In this document: piece by piece, positions 25,241-35,267 of the stretch | Layout: every line of letters starts with the position of its first letter | Position numbering within the stretch: position 1 is the first letter of the stretch | Assembly (NCBI GenBank): GCA_016197405.1 | Contig: JACPVR010000006.1 | Span: 32,525-96,524, forward strand | Source: Mycobacterium sp. | GTDB lineage: Bacteria; Actinomycetota; Actinomycetes; Mycobacteriales; Mycobacteriaceae | DNA: 64,000 bases | Direction: 5' to 3' | The notes under the pieces: generated by a model | Told to the model about the DNA's origin: nothing | The model's database searches: none | What the model saw: the letters and a program-made list of their open reading frames with translations, nothing else | Position numbers and translations under genes: made by a program

Positions 25241-25903
25241 TCAGCCGACGTAACGAGTCAACCGCGCCGACAGATGCGGCACCAGACCGCCGTCGGCGTC
25301 CACGCGTTCCTCGACATAGGCCAAGTCGCCGCCTTCGACGATGCCGTAGAGCCGTTTGGCGCCGCCGACCAGTACGCCGGATTTGCTTCGCGCCAGCGCG
25401 TCGGTGACCAGCTCCCAGGACGACTGGGTCAATGGGCGGCCGTAGAAGAGTTCGACATAACCGGCCGAGTTGGCCAGCAGCAATTCGATGGCCTGCGATT
25501 CACTGGGGTCGTTCGGATCGTTGACGAACCGCCAGAAACCCGTTTCACGCAGGCCGTGCGTCTCGTACTCGCCTGATTCGGTGAGCCGCCAGGACCGGGC
25601 CTCCCAGTTCAGATAATCGCCGCCGTCGTGCGAGACGACGATCTGCTGGCCGAACCGGTAGTCGCCATGTGCGCCGCGGCCTTCGCCTTCGCCGCGCCAG
25701 ACCCCGACCAGGGGAAGCAGTGCCAGCAGCGCGTCGTGCAGATCGGCACCCTCGCGCAGGTTGGCGGTATCGGTGGGTGCAGGCAGGTCGCTGAAGACCG
25801 GGATGTTGCGGGCGGCGGTTTCCCTGGCTCGTTCCGCAGCTGCGGCTACAGCGCGGTCGCCCGAACCGTGATCGACGCCCGGAGCGGGATCGCTTTCTGT
25901 CAC
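25241..25903 (-). CDS. Nitrobindin / THAP4-like heme-binding beta-barrel (Rv0813c-like)
   Basis: A 220-residue protein with a disordered, acidic N-terminus (about 1-50) and a 10-strand fatty-acid-binding-like barrel starting [16 protein letters not shown] (the G-x-W-x-G-x-G family signature near 66-74). Late residues [14 protein letters not shown] include the His that ligates heme iron in the nitrobindins of M. tuberculosis (Rv0813c) and plants. Proposed roles are NO or peroxynitrite detoxification. GTG 25903 overlaps the stop of a 32-codon membrane ORF just upstream, and its own stop abuts the lipoprotein start, making a three-gene coupled unit. Confidence 0.88.
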   Translation of the reverse strand: MTESDPAPGVDHGSGDRAVAAAAERARETAARNIPVFSDLPAPTDTANLREGADLHDALLALLPLVGVWRGEGEGRGAHGDYRFGQQIVVSHDGGDYLNWEARSWRLTESGEYETHGLRETGFWRFVNDPNDPSESQAIELLLANSAGYVELFYGRPLTQSSWELVTDALARSKSGVLVGGAKRLYGIVEGGDLAYVEERVDADGGLVPHLSARLTRYVG

Positions 25904-25998
25904 GACTCGTCGGTGACGAGCCGGTACAGCGCGTAGAGCGCGAACCAGGTGATCACCACAACGGCCGCAACCAGCATGAATTCGAAGAAGAGCACCAC
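25900..25998 (-). CDS. 32-residue single-pass membrane protein (leaderless small gene)
   Basis: A short frame from GTG 25998 to TGA 25900: a hydrophobic core [20 protein letters not shown] followed by [12 protein letters not shown] (32 residues). The first about 25 residues form one transmembrane helix, and the end is polar. A TAGGAT -10 box lies 7 nt before the GTG, so the mRNA is probably leaderless and begins with this small gene. Its stop overlaps the nitrobindin GTG (GTGA), so nitrobindin translation should depend on it. No family name is known to me. The arrangement strongly suggests a real gene rather than a chance frame. Confidence 0.7.
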   Translation of the reverse strand: MVLFFEFMLVAAVVVITWFALYALYRLVTDES

Positions 25999-26005
25999 GG
26001 TGGCA

Positions 26006-26011
26006 ATCCTA
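26006..26011 (-). promoter_or_regulatory. -10 box TAGGAT for the small membrane ORF-nitrobindin-lipoprotein operon
   Basis: On the reverse strand TAGGAT is followed by 7 nt and the GTG at 25998; no Shine-Dalgarno sequence is present. This fixes the promoter of the three-gene unit and the small ORF as the first translated gene. Confidence 0.6.
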
Positions 26012-26126
26012 GTTCTTCAGGGGCGGGAGGGCGGCATCGGTTCCCCGTTACCGGAATGCGTGATTTCTCACTTCCGATGACGAGTCACCGACTGCTTCGT
26101 CGTCAGGCGGGGCTGGATTGCCTGAC

Positions 26127-26429
26127 TCAGGCGACCTTGATGTCGACTTCGTGGATACCGGCACCGGAGGGCGCCACCACGGCGTCGCCGTTGCCGTTCT
26201 TCGACAGCGCACGGACACGCCAGGTGCCGGGGGCCGCGAAGAACCGGAAGTCACCGGTCGCCGACGCGACCACCTCGGCGGTGAACTCATCCGAGGCATC
26301 CAGTAGCCGCACGAACGCACCGCCGACCGACTGGCCGGTGCCGTCCACGACTCGGCCGGTGATGACGGTTTCTTTTTCCAGGTCAACGCTGGCCGGCAAC
26401 GTCTGTCCTTGCTTGGGGGCAGAGCACAT
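26127..26429 (-). CDS. sseC2: SseC-type DUF1416 protein
   Basis: A 100-residue protein, exactly the length of mycobacterial SseC1/SseC2. The start was set at ATG 26429 (MCSAPKQGQTLP), 2 nt downstream of the cysA2 stop. It forms a small Ig-like/carboxypeptidase-regulatory-like beta fold with TVITGRVVDGTGQSVGGAFV and the DASDEFTAEVVASATGDFRFF block. SseC proteins are linked to sulfur metabolism by their fixed position beside CysA rhodanese genes; a sulfur relay or scaffold role is assumed rather than shown. The same order (sseC2-cysA2) occurs in M. tuberculosis Rv0814c-Rv0815c. Confidence 0.9.
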   Translation of the reverse strand: MCSAPKQGQTLPASVDLEKETVITGRVVDGTGQSVGGAFVRLLDASDEFTAEVVASATGDFRFFAAPGTWRVRALSKNGNGDAVVAPSGAGIHEVDIKVA

Positions 26430-26431
26430 AA

Positions 26432-27265
26432 CTAACTTCCCAACTCGATCGGGGCCCCCACCAGGGAGCCGTATTCGGTCCAACTTCCGTCGTAGTTCTT
26501 GACGTTTTGGTGTCCCAGCAGTTCCTGCAGGACGAACCAGGTGTGCGACGAACGCTCACCGATGCGGCAGTACGCGATGGTCTCTTTGGAACCGTCCAGC
26601 CCAGCCTCGGCGTACAGCTTGGCGAGGTCCTCGTCGGACTTGAACGTTCCGTCCTCGTTGGCGGCCTTGCTCCACGGGACGTTGATGGCCCCGGGGATGT
26701 GGCCGGGCCGCTGGCTCTGCTCCTGTGGCAGGTGCGCCGGCGCCAGGATCTTGCCGGAGAACTCGTCGGGCGAGCGCACGTCGACCAGGTTCTTGGTGTT
26801 GATCGCCGCGATGACCTCGTCGCGGAATGCCCGGATGGTGTTGTCGGGTTCCTTGGCGGTGTAGCTGGTCTGGGCGCGTTCGACGGTGTCGGCCGACAGC
26901 GGACGGCCGTCGAGCTCCCACTTCTTGCGACCGCCGTCGAGCAACTTGACGTCGTTGTGCCCGTAGAGCTTGAAGTACCAGTAGGCGTAGGCCGCGAACC
27001 AGTTGTTGTTGCCGCCGTAGAGGATCACGGTGTCGTCATTGCCGATACCGCGTTCGGACAGCAGCTTGGAGAACTGCTGGGTGTCGACGAAGTCGCGCTT
27101 CACCGGGTCCTGGAGGTCGGTCTTCCAGTCGAGGCGGACGGCGCCCGGGATATGACCGGTGTCGTAGGCCGAGGTGTCCTCGTCGACCTCGACGAAAACG
27201 GTGTTCGGCGCGTCGAGATTGCTCTCGGCCCAGTCAACGGAGACCAGGACGTCGGAGCGAGCCAT
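26432..27265 (-). CDS. cysA2: Thiosulfate sulfurtransferase (rhodanese)
   Basis: A 277-residue tandem-rhodanese protein, the standard mycobacterial CysA2/CysA3 length. The N-terminal inactive rhodanese domain covers about 1-130 (GHIPGAVRLDW) and the C-terminal catalytic domain about 145-275 (GHIPGAINVPW). Cys233 in AYCRIGERSSHTW is the persulfide-carrying residue. It transfers sulfane sulfur from thiosulfate to acceptors such as cyanide, thioredoxin or sulfur-carrier proteins. AAAGGA lies 10 nt before the ATG. It is the middle gene of DUF4395-cysA2-sseC2 and therefore under the cysteine-responsive leader described at 27.86-27.95 kb. Confidence 0.95.
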   Translation of the reverse strand: MARSDVLVSVDWAESNLDAPNTVFVEVDEDTSAYDTGHIPGAVRLDWKTDLQDPVKRDFVDTQQFSKLLSERGIGNDDTVILYGGNNNWFAAYAYWYFKLYGHNDVKLLDGGRKKWELDGRPLSADTVERAQTSYTAKEPDNTIRAFRDEVIAAINTKNLVDVRSPDEFSGKILAPAHLPQEQSQRPGHIPGAINVPWSKAANEDGTFKSDEDLAKLYAEAGLDGSKETIAYCRIGERSSHTWFVLQELLGHQNVKNYDGSWTEYGSLVGAPIELGS

Positions 27266-27299
27266 GTGGTGGATCCTTTCGGGTTGGCTTCAGGTGAGT

Positions 27300-27770
27300 T
27301 CAGGCGGCGGGTGTCTGGCGCAGGCGTGCGACGAGCGGATACAGCTGGCAGCCCAGGCAGATGCCGAACGCCGCGTTGAGAAATGCCGCGAACAACGCGA
27401 ACGCCGTCGCAACGACACCGACGATCAACGCGCCGAAGGCGAACCCGACGGTGCCGACGAGGGCGAAGACGAAGCCCACCAGCTGCGCGAATCGCAACGG
27501 GGGAACGGGCTCGCGTTCGGTGACCGGTCCGAGGCGCGGCGCGATGAGCGCGGCGAAGATGCGGCCGTACGGATGCTGCCGCGGCCCGCGCGCGGCACCG
27601 ACGGCGAATATGACTGCCTGCACGCCGAGCAGGACGGCGGCAGCCGGCACGCTGACCGCCGACAGCAGCAGCGTGGCGATGAGAACCGCGGTCGTGACCC
27701 AGGCGGCGAAGCGGGGGCCACGGACGTCGACGACGTCGACGGTCGCGGTGGTGTTTCGAGTGGTTGACAT
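27300..27770 (-). CDS. DUF4395 membrane protein (sulfur-metabolism associated)
   Basis: A 156-residue protein with about four hydrophobic segments (about 19-37, 39-51, 92-110 and 113-133) and a C-terminal ICLGCQLY motif, the paired Cys typical of DUF4395 proteins found beside rhodaneses and thioredoxins. It may pass reducing equivalents or sulfur across the membrane together with ThiX and CysA2, which are its neighbours. The start ATG 27770 was chosen because it has AGGAG 8 nt upstream; a longer frame from 27842 would cross the leader structure. This RBS is where the poly-Cys leader pairing acts (27780-27789). Confidence 0.83.
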   Translation of the reverse strand: MSTTRNTTATVDVVDVRGPRFAAWVTTAVLIATLLLSAVSVPAAAVLLGVQAVIFAVGAARGPRQHPYGRIFAALIAPRLGPVTEREPVPPLRFAQLVGFVFALVGTVGFAFGALIVGVVATAFALFAAFLNAAFGICLGCQLYPLVARLRQTPAA

Positions 27771-27779
27771 GAATGGCTC

Positions 27780-27880
27780 CTGTTGTTGTCCGGAAGGCTG
27801 GGCTGGGCACGCCGAAACGGCCTGCTCCGAGAGCGGCACCACGAGACGGCGCGGCTACTCAGCAGCTACAACAACAACAG
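27780..27880 (-). promoter_or_regulatory. Cysteine-responsive attenuator: RBS-adjacent pairing with the poly-Cys codons
   Basis: On the transcript (minus strand) the Cys-codon run contains CTGTTGTTGT (complement of 27871-27880), and just before the AGGAG RBS of the DUF4395 gene lies ACAACAACAG (complement of 27780-27789). The two are perfectly complementary over 10 nt and can hide the RBS. A ribosome stalled on the Cys codons when cysteinyl-tRNA is short would keep them apart and expose the RBS. Poly-Cys leaderless small ORFs acting this way have been described in mycobacteria; the pairing here is seen directly in the sequence. Confidence 0.75.
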
Positions 27881-27951
27881 CAACAACCCGCGACGCGGCA
27901 CAGATCGACTGCGCGGCGCTTGGTGAGCACAAGCTCGAGGCGGGTTGACAC
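27859..27951 (-). CDS. Leaderless poly-cysteine upstream ORF (30 residues)
   Basis: GTG 27951 to TGA 27859 encodes a 30-residue peptide, beginning MSTRLELVLTKRRAVDLCRV, then A-G, six consecutive Cys (residues 23-28), Ser and a final Cys. It starts 7 nt after a TAGGCT -10 box, so the mRNA begins at the GTG. A second in-frame GTG lies at 27930. It precedes the DUF4395-cysA2-sseC2 operon by 88 nt. Leaderless poly-Cys small ORFs upstream of cysteine and sulfur operons are a known mycobacterial attenuation device: scarcity of Cys slows ribosomes at the Cys run and raises downstream translation. The peptide itself probably has no function. Confidence 0.85.
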   Translation of the reverse strand: MSTRLELVLTKRRAVDLCRVAGCCCCCCSC

Positions 27952-27958
27952 GGGGCAC

Positions 27959-27964
27959 AGCCTA
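27959..27964 (-). promoter_or_regulatory. -10 box TAGGCT of the poly-Cys/DUF4395-cysA2-sseC2 operon
   Basis: On the reverse strand TAGGCT stands 7 nt before the GTG of the poly-Cys ORF, with no Shine-Dalgarno sequence, so transcription should begin on the start codon. It lies between the thiX stop (27981) and the leader. Confidence 0.65.
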
Positions 27965-27980
27965 CCGAACGACACCCCGG

Positions 27981-28424
27981 TCAGGCCAATAGGTCGACGA
28001 GGACCGAGCGCAGGTCAACGGCCTTGGGCACACCGGATGTGCGGTACCGCTGCCGGCCGTCGGCGTCGAAGATGAAAGTGGTGGGCAGCGAGAGCACAGA
28101 AAGTCGCCGCGCGGCTGCCGGGTCGGCATCCATGTCGATCTCGACGTGCGCCACATCGTGGCCCTGCCCGTTGAGGTCTGCGCAGACCTGGTTGACCACG
28201 CGGCGCACCCCGGCGCACGGCCCGCACCACACCGCAGAGAAATGCACGATGGTCGGTCCGGTACCCGATAGTCCCAGGTCACTGGTTATCTCGGTGAACC
28301 CGGCTTCCGTCGAGGCGGTGGTTTCCCGCAGGGCTCCGGCGCGACGATTCACCAGCGCGCCCGCCAGCGTCGCCAGGGCGAGAGTGGCGGCGATGGCAAC
28401 CGCGCTGATCAGCAAGGGAGTCAT
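27981..28424 (-). CDS. thiX: Membrane-anchored thioredoxin-like protein
   Basis: A 147-residue protein with an N-terminal signal-anchor helix (about 4-25) and a thioredoxin fold starting near residue 45. The active site is WCGPC (66-70) in HFSAVWCGPC, and the cis-Pro loop is SLPTTFIF. It matches ThiX of M. tuberculosis (Rv0816c) by size and by neighbours (cysA2 downstream, lmeA upstream). Being membrane-anchored, it could exchange disulfides with DUF4395 or extracytoplasmic partners. Its ATG overlaps the lmeA TGA (ATGA), so the two are translated together. Confidence 0.9.
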   Translation of the reverse strand: MTPLLISAVAIAATLALATLAGALVNRRAGALRETTASTEAGFTEITSDLGLSGTGPTIVHFSAVWCGPCAGVRRVVNQVCADLNGQGHDVAHVEIDMDADPAAARRLSVLSLPTTFIFDADGRQRYRTSGVPKAVDLRSVLVDLLA

Positions 28425-29239
28425 GACTGTCTAAACCCCGCGGGGGAGATGGTTACTCCCTCGGCGATGCCTTCGATGATGATGTCGGATCCACGGGCGC
28501 CCTGGCTGGTGGGCGCCACCCCGAACGGCAGCTTCTGATCGGGCAGCCGCGATTGGAACGCGGTCAGGACGGCGCCGACCTTGTCGGCGGGCACCTCCTG
28601 ATCGGCGGTACCTGGTCCGGTGAGCACTCCGGTCGGGGTGATCACCAGGGTTGTGCGGTCGGCGCCGGTGATGCTCAGGTCCACCGACACGCTGACCCGC
28701 TCGGCGAAACCGGCGGTCTGTGGTGTCCCGGTGAACACCAGCCCGTGGCTGTCGGAGATGCCCGATTCCGTCGTGCCGCCGGTGGCGTCGTTGGTCTCGA
28801 CCGCAGGTGCCTCGACCATCAGGTCCTTGATACCCATGTACCGGCCCAGATGCGCGGAATCGATGATGATGCGGCTCTCCAGCTTGCCGACCGGCAATTT
28901 CGCGTCGGGCGCGATGAGCCAGGACGCTTCGGACAGGTCGATGGAGTGCATGGTGGCTTCGATCGAGGCGCGGCCCACCAGCGGCTGGGAGACATCGTTG
29001 GCCTTGAGCTCAACCTCGCCGTAATGGTGACGCATGGCCTGCGGAAGGAACGGAAAACCCAGGATGGCGACCGAGGGGTCCCACTTCAGGTCGGCGGCCG
29101 CGCGAACGGTCCTGGACAGCCGGTATTCGGCGAACACCGAGCACCCGAAGTCGACGGCGACAACCCCGACGAGGACCGCGGCCAGCGCCGAGCCGAGACC
29201 GATCAGGAGTTTCCGCACGCCGATATTGTGGCCCAGCAC
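28421..29239 (-). CDS. lmeA: LmeA lipomannan elongation factor (DUF2993)
   Basis: A 272-residue cell-envelope protein with an N-terminal hydrophobic segment (about 9-31) and the DUF2993 fold afterwards (DLKWDPSVAILGFPFLPQAM region near 47-66 onward). LmeA is required in mycobacteria for mannan elongation of lipomannan and lipoarabinomannan and sits in the periplasmic space. Start is uncertain: a GTG at 29218 (giving VRKLLIGL, 265 residues) is a good alternative. It is convergent to nothing and divergent from glnR with a 159-bp spacer. Order thiX-lmeA-glnR is as in M. tuberculosis Rv0816c-Rv0818. Confidence 0.85.
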   Translation of the reverse strand: MLGHNIGVRKLLIGLGSALAAVLVGVVAVDFGCSVFAEYRLSRTVRAAADLKWDPSVAILGFPFLPQAMRHHYGEVELKANDVSQPLVGRASIEATMHSIDLSEASWLIAPDAKLPVGKLESRIIIDSAHLGRYMGIKDLMVEAPAVETNDATGGTTESGISDSHGLVFTGTPQTAGFAERVSVSVDLSITGADRTTLVITPTGVLTGPGTADQEVPADKVGAVLTAFQSRLPDQKLPFGVAPTSQGARGSDIIIEGIAEGVTISPAGFRQS

Positions 29240-29398
29240 CTCCGGCGCACCTCACCGTACGTCCCCTAATACCGGTCTTTGGACCCTTGACAAGGCTAAT
29301 TTGCAGCTTGCGCGATATCGTTAGTCGACGTCGGTCGGTAACGGCGATGTGTCGGCCATGAATCTGGGAGATGATCTTCCGGTCGCTGGAGGGCCATT

Positions 29399-31074
<1,676 letters not shown>

Positions 31075-31099
31075 GACTCACAGCTGGTGTAAACCTCCC

Positions 31100-31128
31100 G
31101 TTCACGTCGCTGTTCACCTCTGGTTCAC
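31100..31128. promoter_or_regulatory. PHO box (three GTTCAC repeats) upstream of pstS
   Basis: GTTCAC occurs at 31100-31105, 31112-31117 and 31123-31128, that is with 12- and 11-nt periodicity, one face of the helix. GTTCACC-like direct repeats are the RegX3/PhoP binding pattern in mycobacteria and other actinobacteria. The site lies about 110 nt upstream of the pstS start, in the promoter of the phosphate transporter operon. Confidence 0.8.
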
Positions 31129-31237
31129 CTGCAATGAGTTTTTTGGCCACTACCGGCACATACCTTGCCCGGTGACGGCACACGTCAGCCGGCACCGGCC
31201 GGCGCATCACTGAGAACTCTTTGAGAAAGCGGGACAG

Positions 31238-32374
31238 GTGAAACGCACTACGTTTGGCAGGGCACTTCTGACGACCGTGTCGGCAACGGCGATCGCCGGC
31301 TTGACCCTGACCGCCTGCGGCAGCGACAACAACGCTTCCACGACGACCAGCAGCGGTGCATCGGGCGCGTCGGGAACGGCGGCCGGATCGGCTGACTGCG
31401 GTGGCAAGAACACGCTGACCGCCGAGGGCTCGACGGCCCAGCAGAACGCCGTCGCGGTGTTCAACCAGGTCTGGGGACAGACCTGCGCAGGCAAGAACCT
31501 GTCCTACAACCCGACCGGTTCCGGTGCAGGCGTCACCCAGTTCATCGCCAAGCAGGTGGACTTCGCCGGTTCGGATTCCCCGTTGGCCAAGGACCAGGTC
31601 GAGCAGGCCGCCGCGCGCTGCGGCGGAAACCCCGCCTGGAACCTCCCGCTGGTCTTCGGCCCGGTGGCGCTGGGCTACAACCTGCCCGGCGTCGACAAGT
31701 TGGTCGTCAGCGGCGATGTGCTGGCCAAGATCTTCAGCGGCGCCATCACCACCTGGAACGACCCGGCAATCGCCGCGCTCAACAGCGGCGCGAGCCTGCC
31801 CGACACCAAGATCACCCCGATCTACCGTTCGGACTCCTCGGGCACCACCGACAACTTCCAGAAGTACCTGACCGCCGCGGCCCCGGAATCCTGGACCAAG
31901 GGTGCGGGCAAGGAATTCCAGGGCGGCGCGGGCGAAGGCGCCCAGAAGTCGGCCGGTGTGGTGCAGGCCGTTCAGGCCACCCCGGGTGCGATCGGCTACG
32001 TCGAAAAGGGCTTCGCGGCCCAGGCCAGCCTGCCGATGGCCCAGATCGACACCGGCTCCGGCGCGGTTGAACTGACCGATGACACGGCCAAGAAGGCCAT
32101 CGACGGTGCGAAGTTCGCCGCCGAAGGCAACGACCTGGCGCTGGATCTGAACTCGCTCTACGGGACCAAGGAAGCCGGCGCCTACCCGCTGGTGCTGGCC
32201 ACCTACGAGATCGTCTGCTCCAAGGGTTACGACGCCGACACCTCGGCAGCGGTCAAGTCCTTCCTGACCGTGTCGGCCAACCAGGGTCAGTCCGGCCTCT
32301 CCGCAGCCGGTTACATCCCGCTGCCGGATGCCTTCAAGGAGCGCTTGATCACATCGATCAACGCAATCGGTTAG
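31238..32374 (+). CDS. pstS: Phosphate ABC transporter, substrate-binding lipoprotein
   Basis: A 378-residue PstS. The lipoprotein signal has a basic start (MKRTTFGR), a hydrophobic core and lipobox LTAC with Cys27, followed by a Ser/Thr/Ala linker. LTAEGSTAQQNAV, SYNPTGSGAGVTQFI and DFAGSDSPL are the phosphate-binding loops, and ITPIYRSDSSGTTDNF completes the anion site. Start is GTG 31238. It binds inorganic phosphate outside the membrane and feeds PstCAB, whose genes follow on the same strand (pstC 36 nt on). Expression should rise under phosphate limitation through the PHO box upstream. Confidence 0.96.
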   Translation: MKRTTFGRALLTTVSATAIAGLTLTACGSDNNASTTTSSGASGASGTAAGSADCGGKNTLTAEGSTAQQNAVAVFNQVWGQTCAGKNLSYNPTGSGAGVTQFIAKQVDFAGSDSPLAKDQVEQAAARCGGNPAWNLPLVFGPVALGYNLPGVDKLVVSGDVLAKIFSGAITTWNDPAIAALNSGASLPDTKITPIYRSDSSGTTDNFQKYLTAAAPESWTKGAGKEFQGGAGEGAQKSAGVVQAVQATPGAIGYVEKGFAAQASLPMAQIDTGSGAVELTDDTAKKAIDGAKFAAEGNDLALDLNSLYGTKEAGAYPLVLATYEIVCSKGYDADTSAAVKSFLTVSANQGQSGLSAAGYIPLPDAFKERLITSINAIG

Positions 32375-32410
32375 TCAGCTGGCGGCCGGGGACGAAGTTG
32401 ATGAGGATGA

Positions 32411-33475
32411 ATGGGTAATCCAATTGGTGACGGAGGCACAGTGACCGCCTCAAACCCCGAACCGAATCCGACGGGTGCGGGCTCCGGCGAGATAATCGCC
32501 GAGCCCGTACCCCGGCCGCCGGCAATACCGACCAATCCGGGCGGCAGCACGGCGCGTTGGGGCGATCGGGTCTTCCGCGGTCTCGCGGAGGGCTCCGGAA
32601 TCCTGATCATCGCGCTCATCGCGGCGATCGGTTTCTTCCTGCTCTGGCGTGCGGTGCCGGCGTTCGCGCGCAACAACGCGAATTTCTTCCTCTACGGCGG
32701 CAACTGGGTCACCACCGACACCTCGGCCATGCAGTTCGGCGTGTTCGAGCTCTTCCAGGTGACGGTGTTCGTCTCGCTGTTCGCCCTGGTGCTGGCGATG
32801 CCGGTGGCATTGGGAATCGCGATCTTCCTGACCCAGTACGCACCGCGCCGGGTGGCCGGGCCGCTGGGCTACATGGTCGATCTGCTGGCCGCGGTGCCGT
32901 CGATCATCTACGGCGTCTGGGGCATCTATGTGCTCGCGCCGGTACTGCAACCGGTTGCGTTGTGGCTCAACGACAATCTGGGCGGCTGGCTGTTCCTGTT
33001 CGCGACCGGAAACGCATCGGTGGCCGGTGGCGGAACGATCTTCACCGCCGGCATCGTGCTCGCGGTCATGATCCTGCCCATCATCACCGCGGTGTCGCGC
33101 GAGGTCTTCGTCCAGACACCGCGCGGCCAGATCGAGGCGGCGCTGGCGCTGGGTGCCACCCGGTGGGAGGTCGTCAAGACCACGGTGCTGCCGTTCGGCC
33201 TGTCCGGCTACATCAGCGGTGCCATGCTCGGCCTCGGCCGGGCGCTCGGTGAGACCATCGCCCTGCTGATCATCCTGCGCGGCACGCAGAAAGCGTTCGG
33301 ATGGTCGCTGTTCGACGGTGGCTACACCTTCGCCAGCAAGATCGCCGCTGCCGCTTCGGAATTCAACGATCAGTACAAGGCGGGCGCCTATATTGCAGCC
33401 GGTTTGGTGCTGTTCGTGCTGACGTTCGTGGTCAACTCGCTGGCGCGGGCTGCCGTGTCCCGGAAGGGGAACTGA
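32411..33475 (+). CDS. pstC: Phosphate ABC transporter, permease PstC
   Basis: A 354-residue permease with a long hydrophilic N-terminus (about 1-55, Pro- and Gly-rich) and about six transmembrane helices. The EAA loop reads [23 protein letters not shown] 32411 was kept, but GTG 32442 (VTASNPEP) with GGAGG 4 nt upstream is an alternative that would shorten the protein by about 10 residues. PstC pairs with PstA to form the translocation channel. The TGA stop overlaps the pstA ATG by one base (TGATG), so the two are translated together. Confidence 0.94.
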   Translation: MGNPIGDGGTVTASNPEPNPTGAGSGEIIAEPVPRPPAIPTNPGGSTARWGDRVFRGLAEGSGILIIALIAAIGFFLLWRAVPAFARNNANFFLYGGNWVTTDTSAMQFGVFELFQVTVFVSLFALVLAMPVALGIAIFLTQYAPRRVAGPLGYMVDLLAAVPSIIYGVWGIYVLAPVLQPVALWLNDNLGGWLFLFATGNASVAGGGTIFTAGIVLAVMILPIITAVSREVFVQTPRGQIEAALALGATRWEVVKTTVLPFGLSGYISGAMLGLGRALGETIALLIILRGTQKAFGWSLFDGGYTFASKIAAAASEFNDQYKAGAYIAAGLVLFVLTFVVNSLARAAVSRKGN

Positions 33476-34401
33476 TGACCACCACGAGCTCGCAGATGCT
33501 CGACCGGCCAGTCAAGACGCCGACGTTCGAAGGTGTCGGGCTGCGCCGCAAGATCGTCAACAACGCCGCGACGGTGCTGGTCAGCGTCTCGGTGCTGGTC
33601 GCCTTGGTTCCGCTGCTGTGGGTGTTGTACTCGGTGATCAGCAAGGGCGCGGCGATCGTCCTGTCGAGCAGCTGGTGGTTCAACTCGCAGTCCGGTATGA
33701 CGGCCTTCGCCCCGGGCGGCGGCGCTTACCACGCGATTCTGGGCACCTTGCTGCAGGGCCTTGTGTGCGCCGTCATCTCGATTCCGATCGGCATCTTCGT
33801 CGGCATCTATCTGGTGGAGTACGCCGGCGGTACCCGGCTGGGCAAGGTGACCACCTTCATGGTCGACATCCTCACCGGTGTGCCCTCCATCGTCGCGGCG
33901 CTGTTCATCTACGCGCTGTGGGTCGCAACGCTGGGCTTCCCGCGTTCCGGATTCGCGGTGTCGCTGGCACTGGTGCTGTTGATGATCCCGGTGATCGTCC
34001 GCTCCACCGAAGAGATGCTGCGCATCGTTCCGATGGATCTGCGCGAGGCGAGCTACGCACTCGGTGTTCCGAAGTGGAAGACCATCGCCCGCATCGTGAT
34101 TCCGACGGCGCTGTCGGGCATCGTCACCGGCATCATGCTTGCGCTGGCCCGCGTCATGGGTGAGACGGCTCCGTTGCTGATCCTGGTGGGCTACGCCCAG
34201 GCCATCAACTTCGATATGTTCGACGGCTTCATGGGATCGCTGCCCGGCATGATGTACGACCAGACGTCGGCGGGTGCGGGTGCCAATCCGGTGCCGACCG
34301 ATCGACTGTGGGGTGCCGCACTGACCCTCATCGTGCTGGTCGGTGTGCTCAACATCGGCGCCCGGTTCCTCGCCAAATTCTTTGCCCCCAAAAAGGTCTA
34401 A
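33475..34401 (+). CDS. pstA: Phosphate ABC transporter, permease PstA
   Basis: A 308-residue permease with six transmembrane segments, the second half of the phosphate channel. The N-terminus to about 30 is hydrophilic ([20 protein letters not shown]). The contact loop with PstB is [20 protein letters not shown], and [20 protein letters not shown] is a typical PstA segment. The start is fixed by the one-base overlap with pstC. Together with PstC and the ATPase PstB, it imports inorganic phosphate at high affinity. Confidence 0.94.
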   Translation: MTTTSSQMLDRPVKTPTFEGVGLRRKIVNNAATVLVSVSVLVALVPLLWVLYSVISKGAAIVLSSSWWFNSQSGMTAFAPGGGAYHAILGTLLQGLVCAVISIPIGIFVGIYLVEYAGGTRLGKVTTFMVDILTGVPSIVAALFIYALWVATLGFPRSGFAVSLALVLLMIPVIVRSTEEMLRIVPMDLREASYALGVPKWKTIARIVIPTALSGIVTGIMLALARVMGETAPLLILVGYAQAINFDMFDGFMGSLPGMMYDQTSAGAGANPVPTDRLWGAALTLIVLVGVLNIGARFLAKFFAPKKV

Positions 34402-34418
34402 CAGGTAGGAGATTCGAT

Positions 34419-35195
34419 ATGGCCAAGCGGTTGGACCTCAAAGACGTCAACATCTACTACGGCTCGTTCCACGCTGTCGCCGACGTCGCCCTGGCGGTGC
34501 CGCCGCGCAGCGTGACAGCCTTCATCGGTCCGTCGGGCTGCGGTAAGTCGACGGTGCTGCGCACCTTGAACCGGATGCACGAGGTGATCCCCGGCGCCCG
34601 CGTCGAGGGCTCGGTGCTGCTCGACGGTGACGACATCTACGGCTCGGGTGTCGACCCGGTCGGCGTGCGCAAGACCATCGGCATGGTCTTTCAACGGCCG
34701 AATCCGTTCCCCACCATGTCAATTCGCGACAATGTGGTGGCCGGTCTGAAACTGCAGGGGGTGCGTAACCGCAAGACCCTGGACGAGACCGCGGAGCGTT
34801 CGCTCAAGGGCGCCAACCTGTGGAACGAGGTCAAGGACCGCCTCGACAAGCCCGGTGGCGGCCTGTCCGGCGGGCAGCAGCAGCGGCTGTGCATTGCGCG
34901 CGCCATCGCGGTGCAGCCCGAGGTTCTGCTGATGGACGAGCCGTGTTCGGCACTGGATCCGATCTCCACATTGGCGATCGAGGATCTGATCTCCGAACTC
35001 AAGCAGGACTTCACCATCGTGATCGTCACGCACAATATGCAGCAGGCCGCCCGGGTCAGCGATCAGACCGCCTTCTTCAACCTGGAGGCCACCGGCAAGC
35101 CGGGTCGGCTCATCGAGATCGACGACACCGAGAAGATCTTCTCCAACCCGACCGAGAAGGCCACCGAGGACTACATCTCCGGCCGCTTCGGCTGA
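34419..35195 (+). CDS. pstB: Phosphate ABC transporter, ATPase PstB
   Basis: A 258-residue ABC ATPase; ATG 34419 has AGGAG 8 nt upstream, which excludes the longer frame from 34308. Walker [11 protein letters not shown] (about 36-45), [14 protein letters not shown] (Q-loop with the PstB-specific PNPFP), [14 protein letters not shown] (signature) and [15 protein letters not shown] (Walker B) are intact. PhoT of M. tuberculosis (Rv0820) is the orthologue at the same place, though here the whole pstSCAB operon is present. A perfect terminator follows 20 nt after the stop. Confidence 0.96.
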   Translation: MAKRLDLKDVNIYYGSFHAVADVALAVPPRSVTAFIGPSGCGKSTVLRTLNRMHEVIPGARVEGSVLLDGDDIYGSGVDPVGVRKTIGMVFQRPNPFPTMSIRDNVVAGLKLQGVRNRKTLDETAERSLKGANLWNEVKDRLDKPGGGLSGGQQQRLCIARAIAVQPEVLLMDEPCSALDPISTLAIEDLISELKQDFTIVIVTHNMQQAARVSDQTAFFNLEATGKPGRLIEIDDTEKIFSNPTEKATEDYISGRFG

Positions 35196-35214
35196 ACGAC
35201 CGCTTCTCCAGCCG

Positions 35215-35257
35215 CAAAAAAACCCGGTCGGTTCCGAAGGGAACCGACCGGGTTTTT
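35215..35257. terminator. Bidirectional intrinsic terminator between pstB and phoU
   Basis: A perfect 15-bp stem (35221-35235 with 35240-35254), tetraloop GAAG, flanked by an A-run on the left and a T-run on the right, so it can stop transcription from either strand. It separates the convergent pst operon and phoU gene. Confidence 0.95.
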
Positions 35258-35267
35258 GTCTGCCTGC

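Noticed and set aside
27780..27880. CAA/GTT repeats as a CRISPR or microsatellite array
   Set aside because: The repeats are Cys codons and their 10-nt RBS complement, with one copy each and no spacers.
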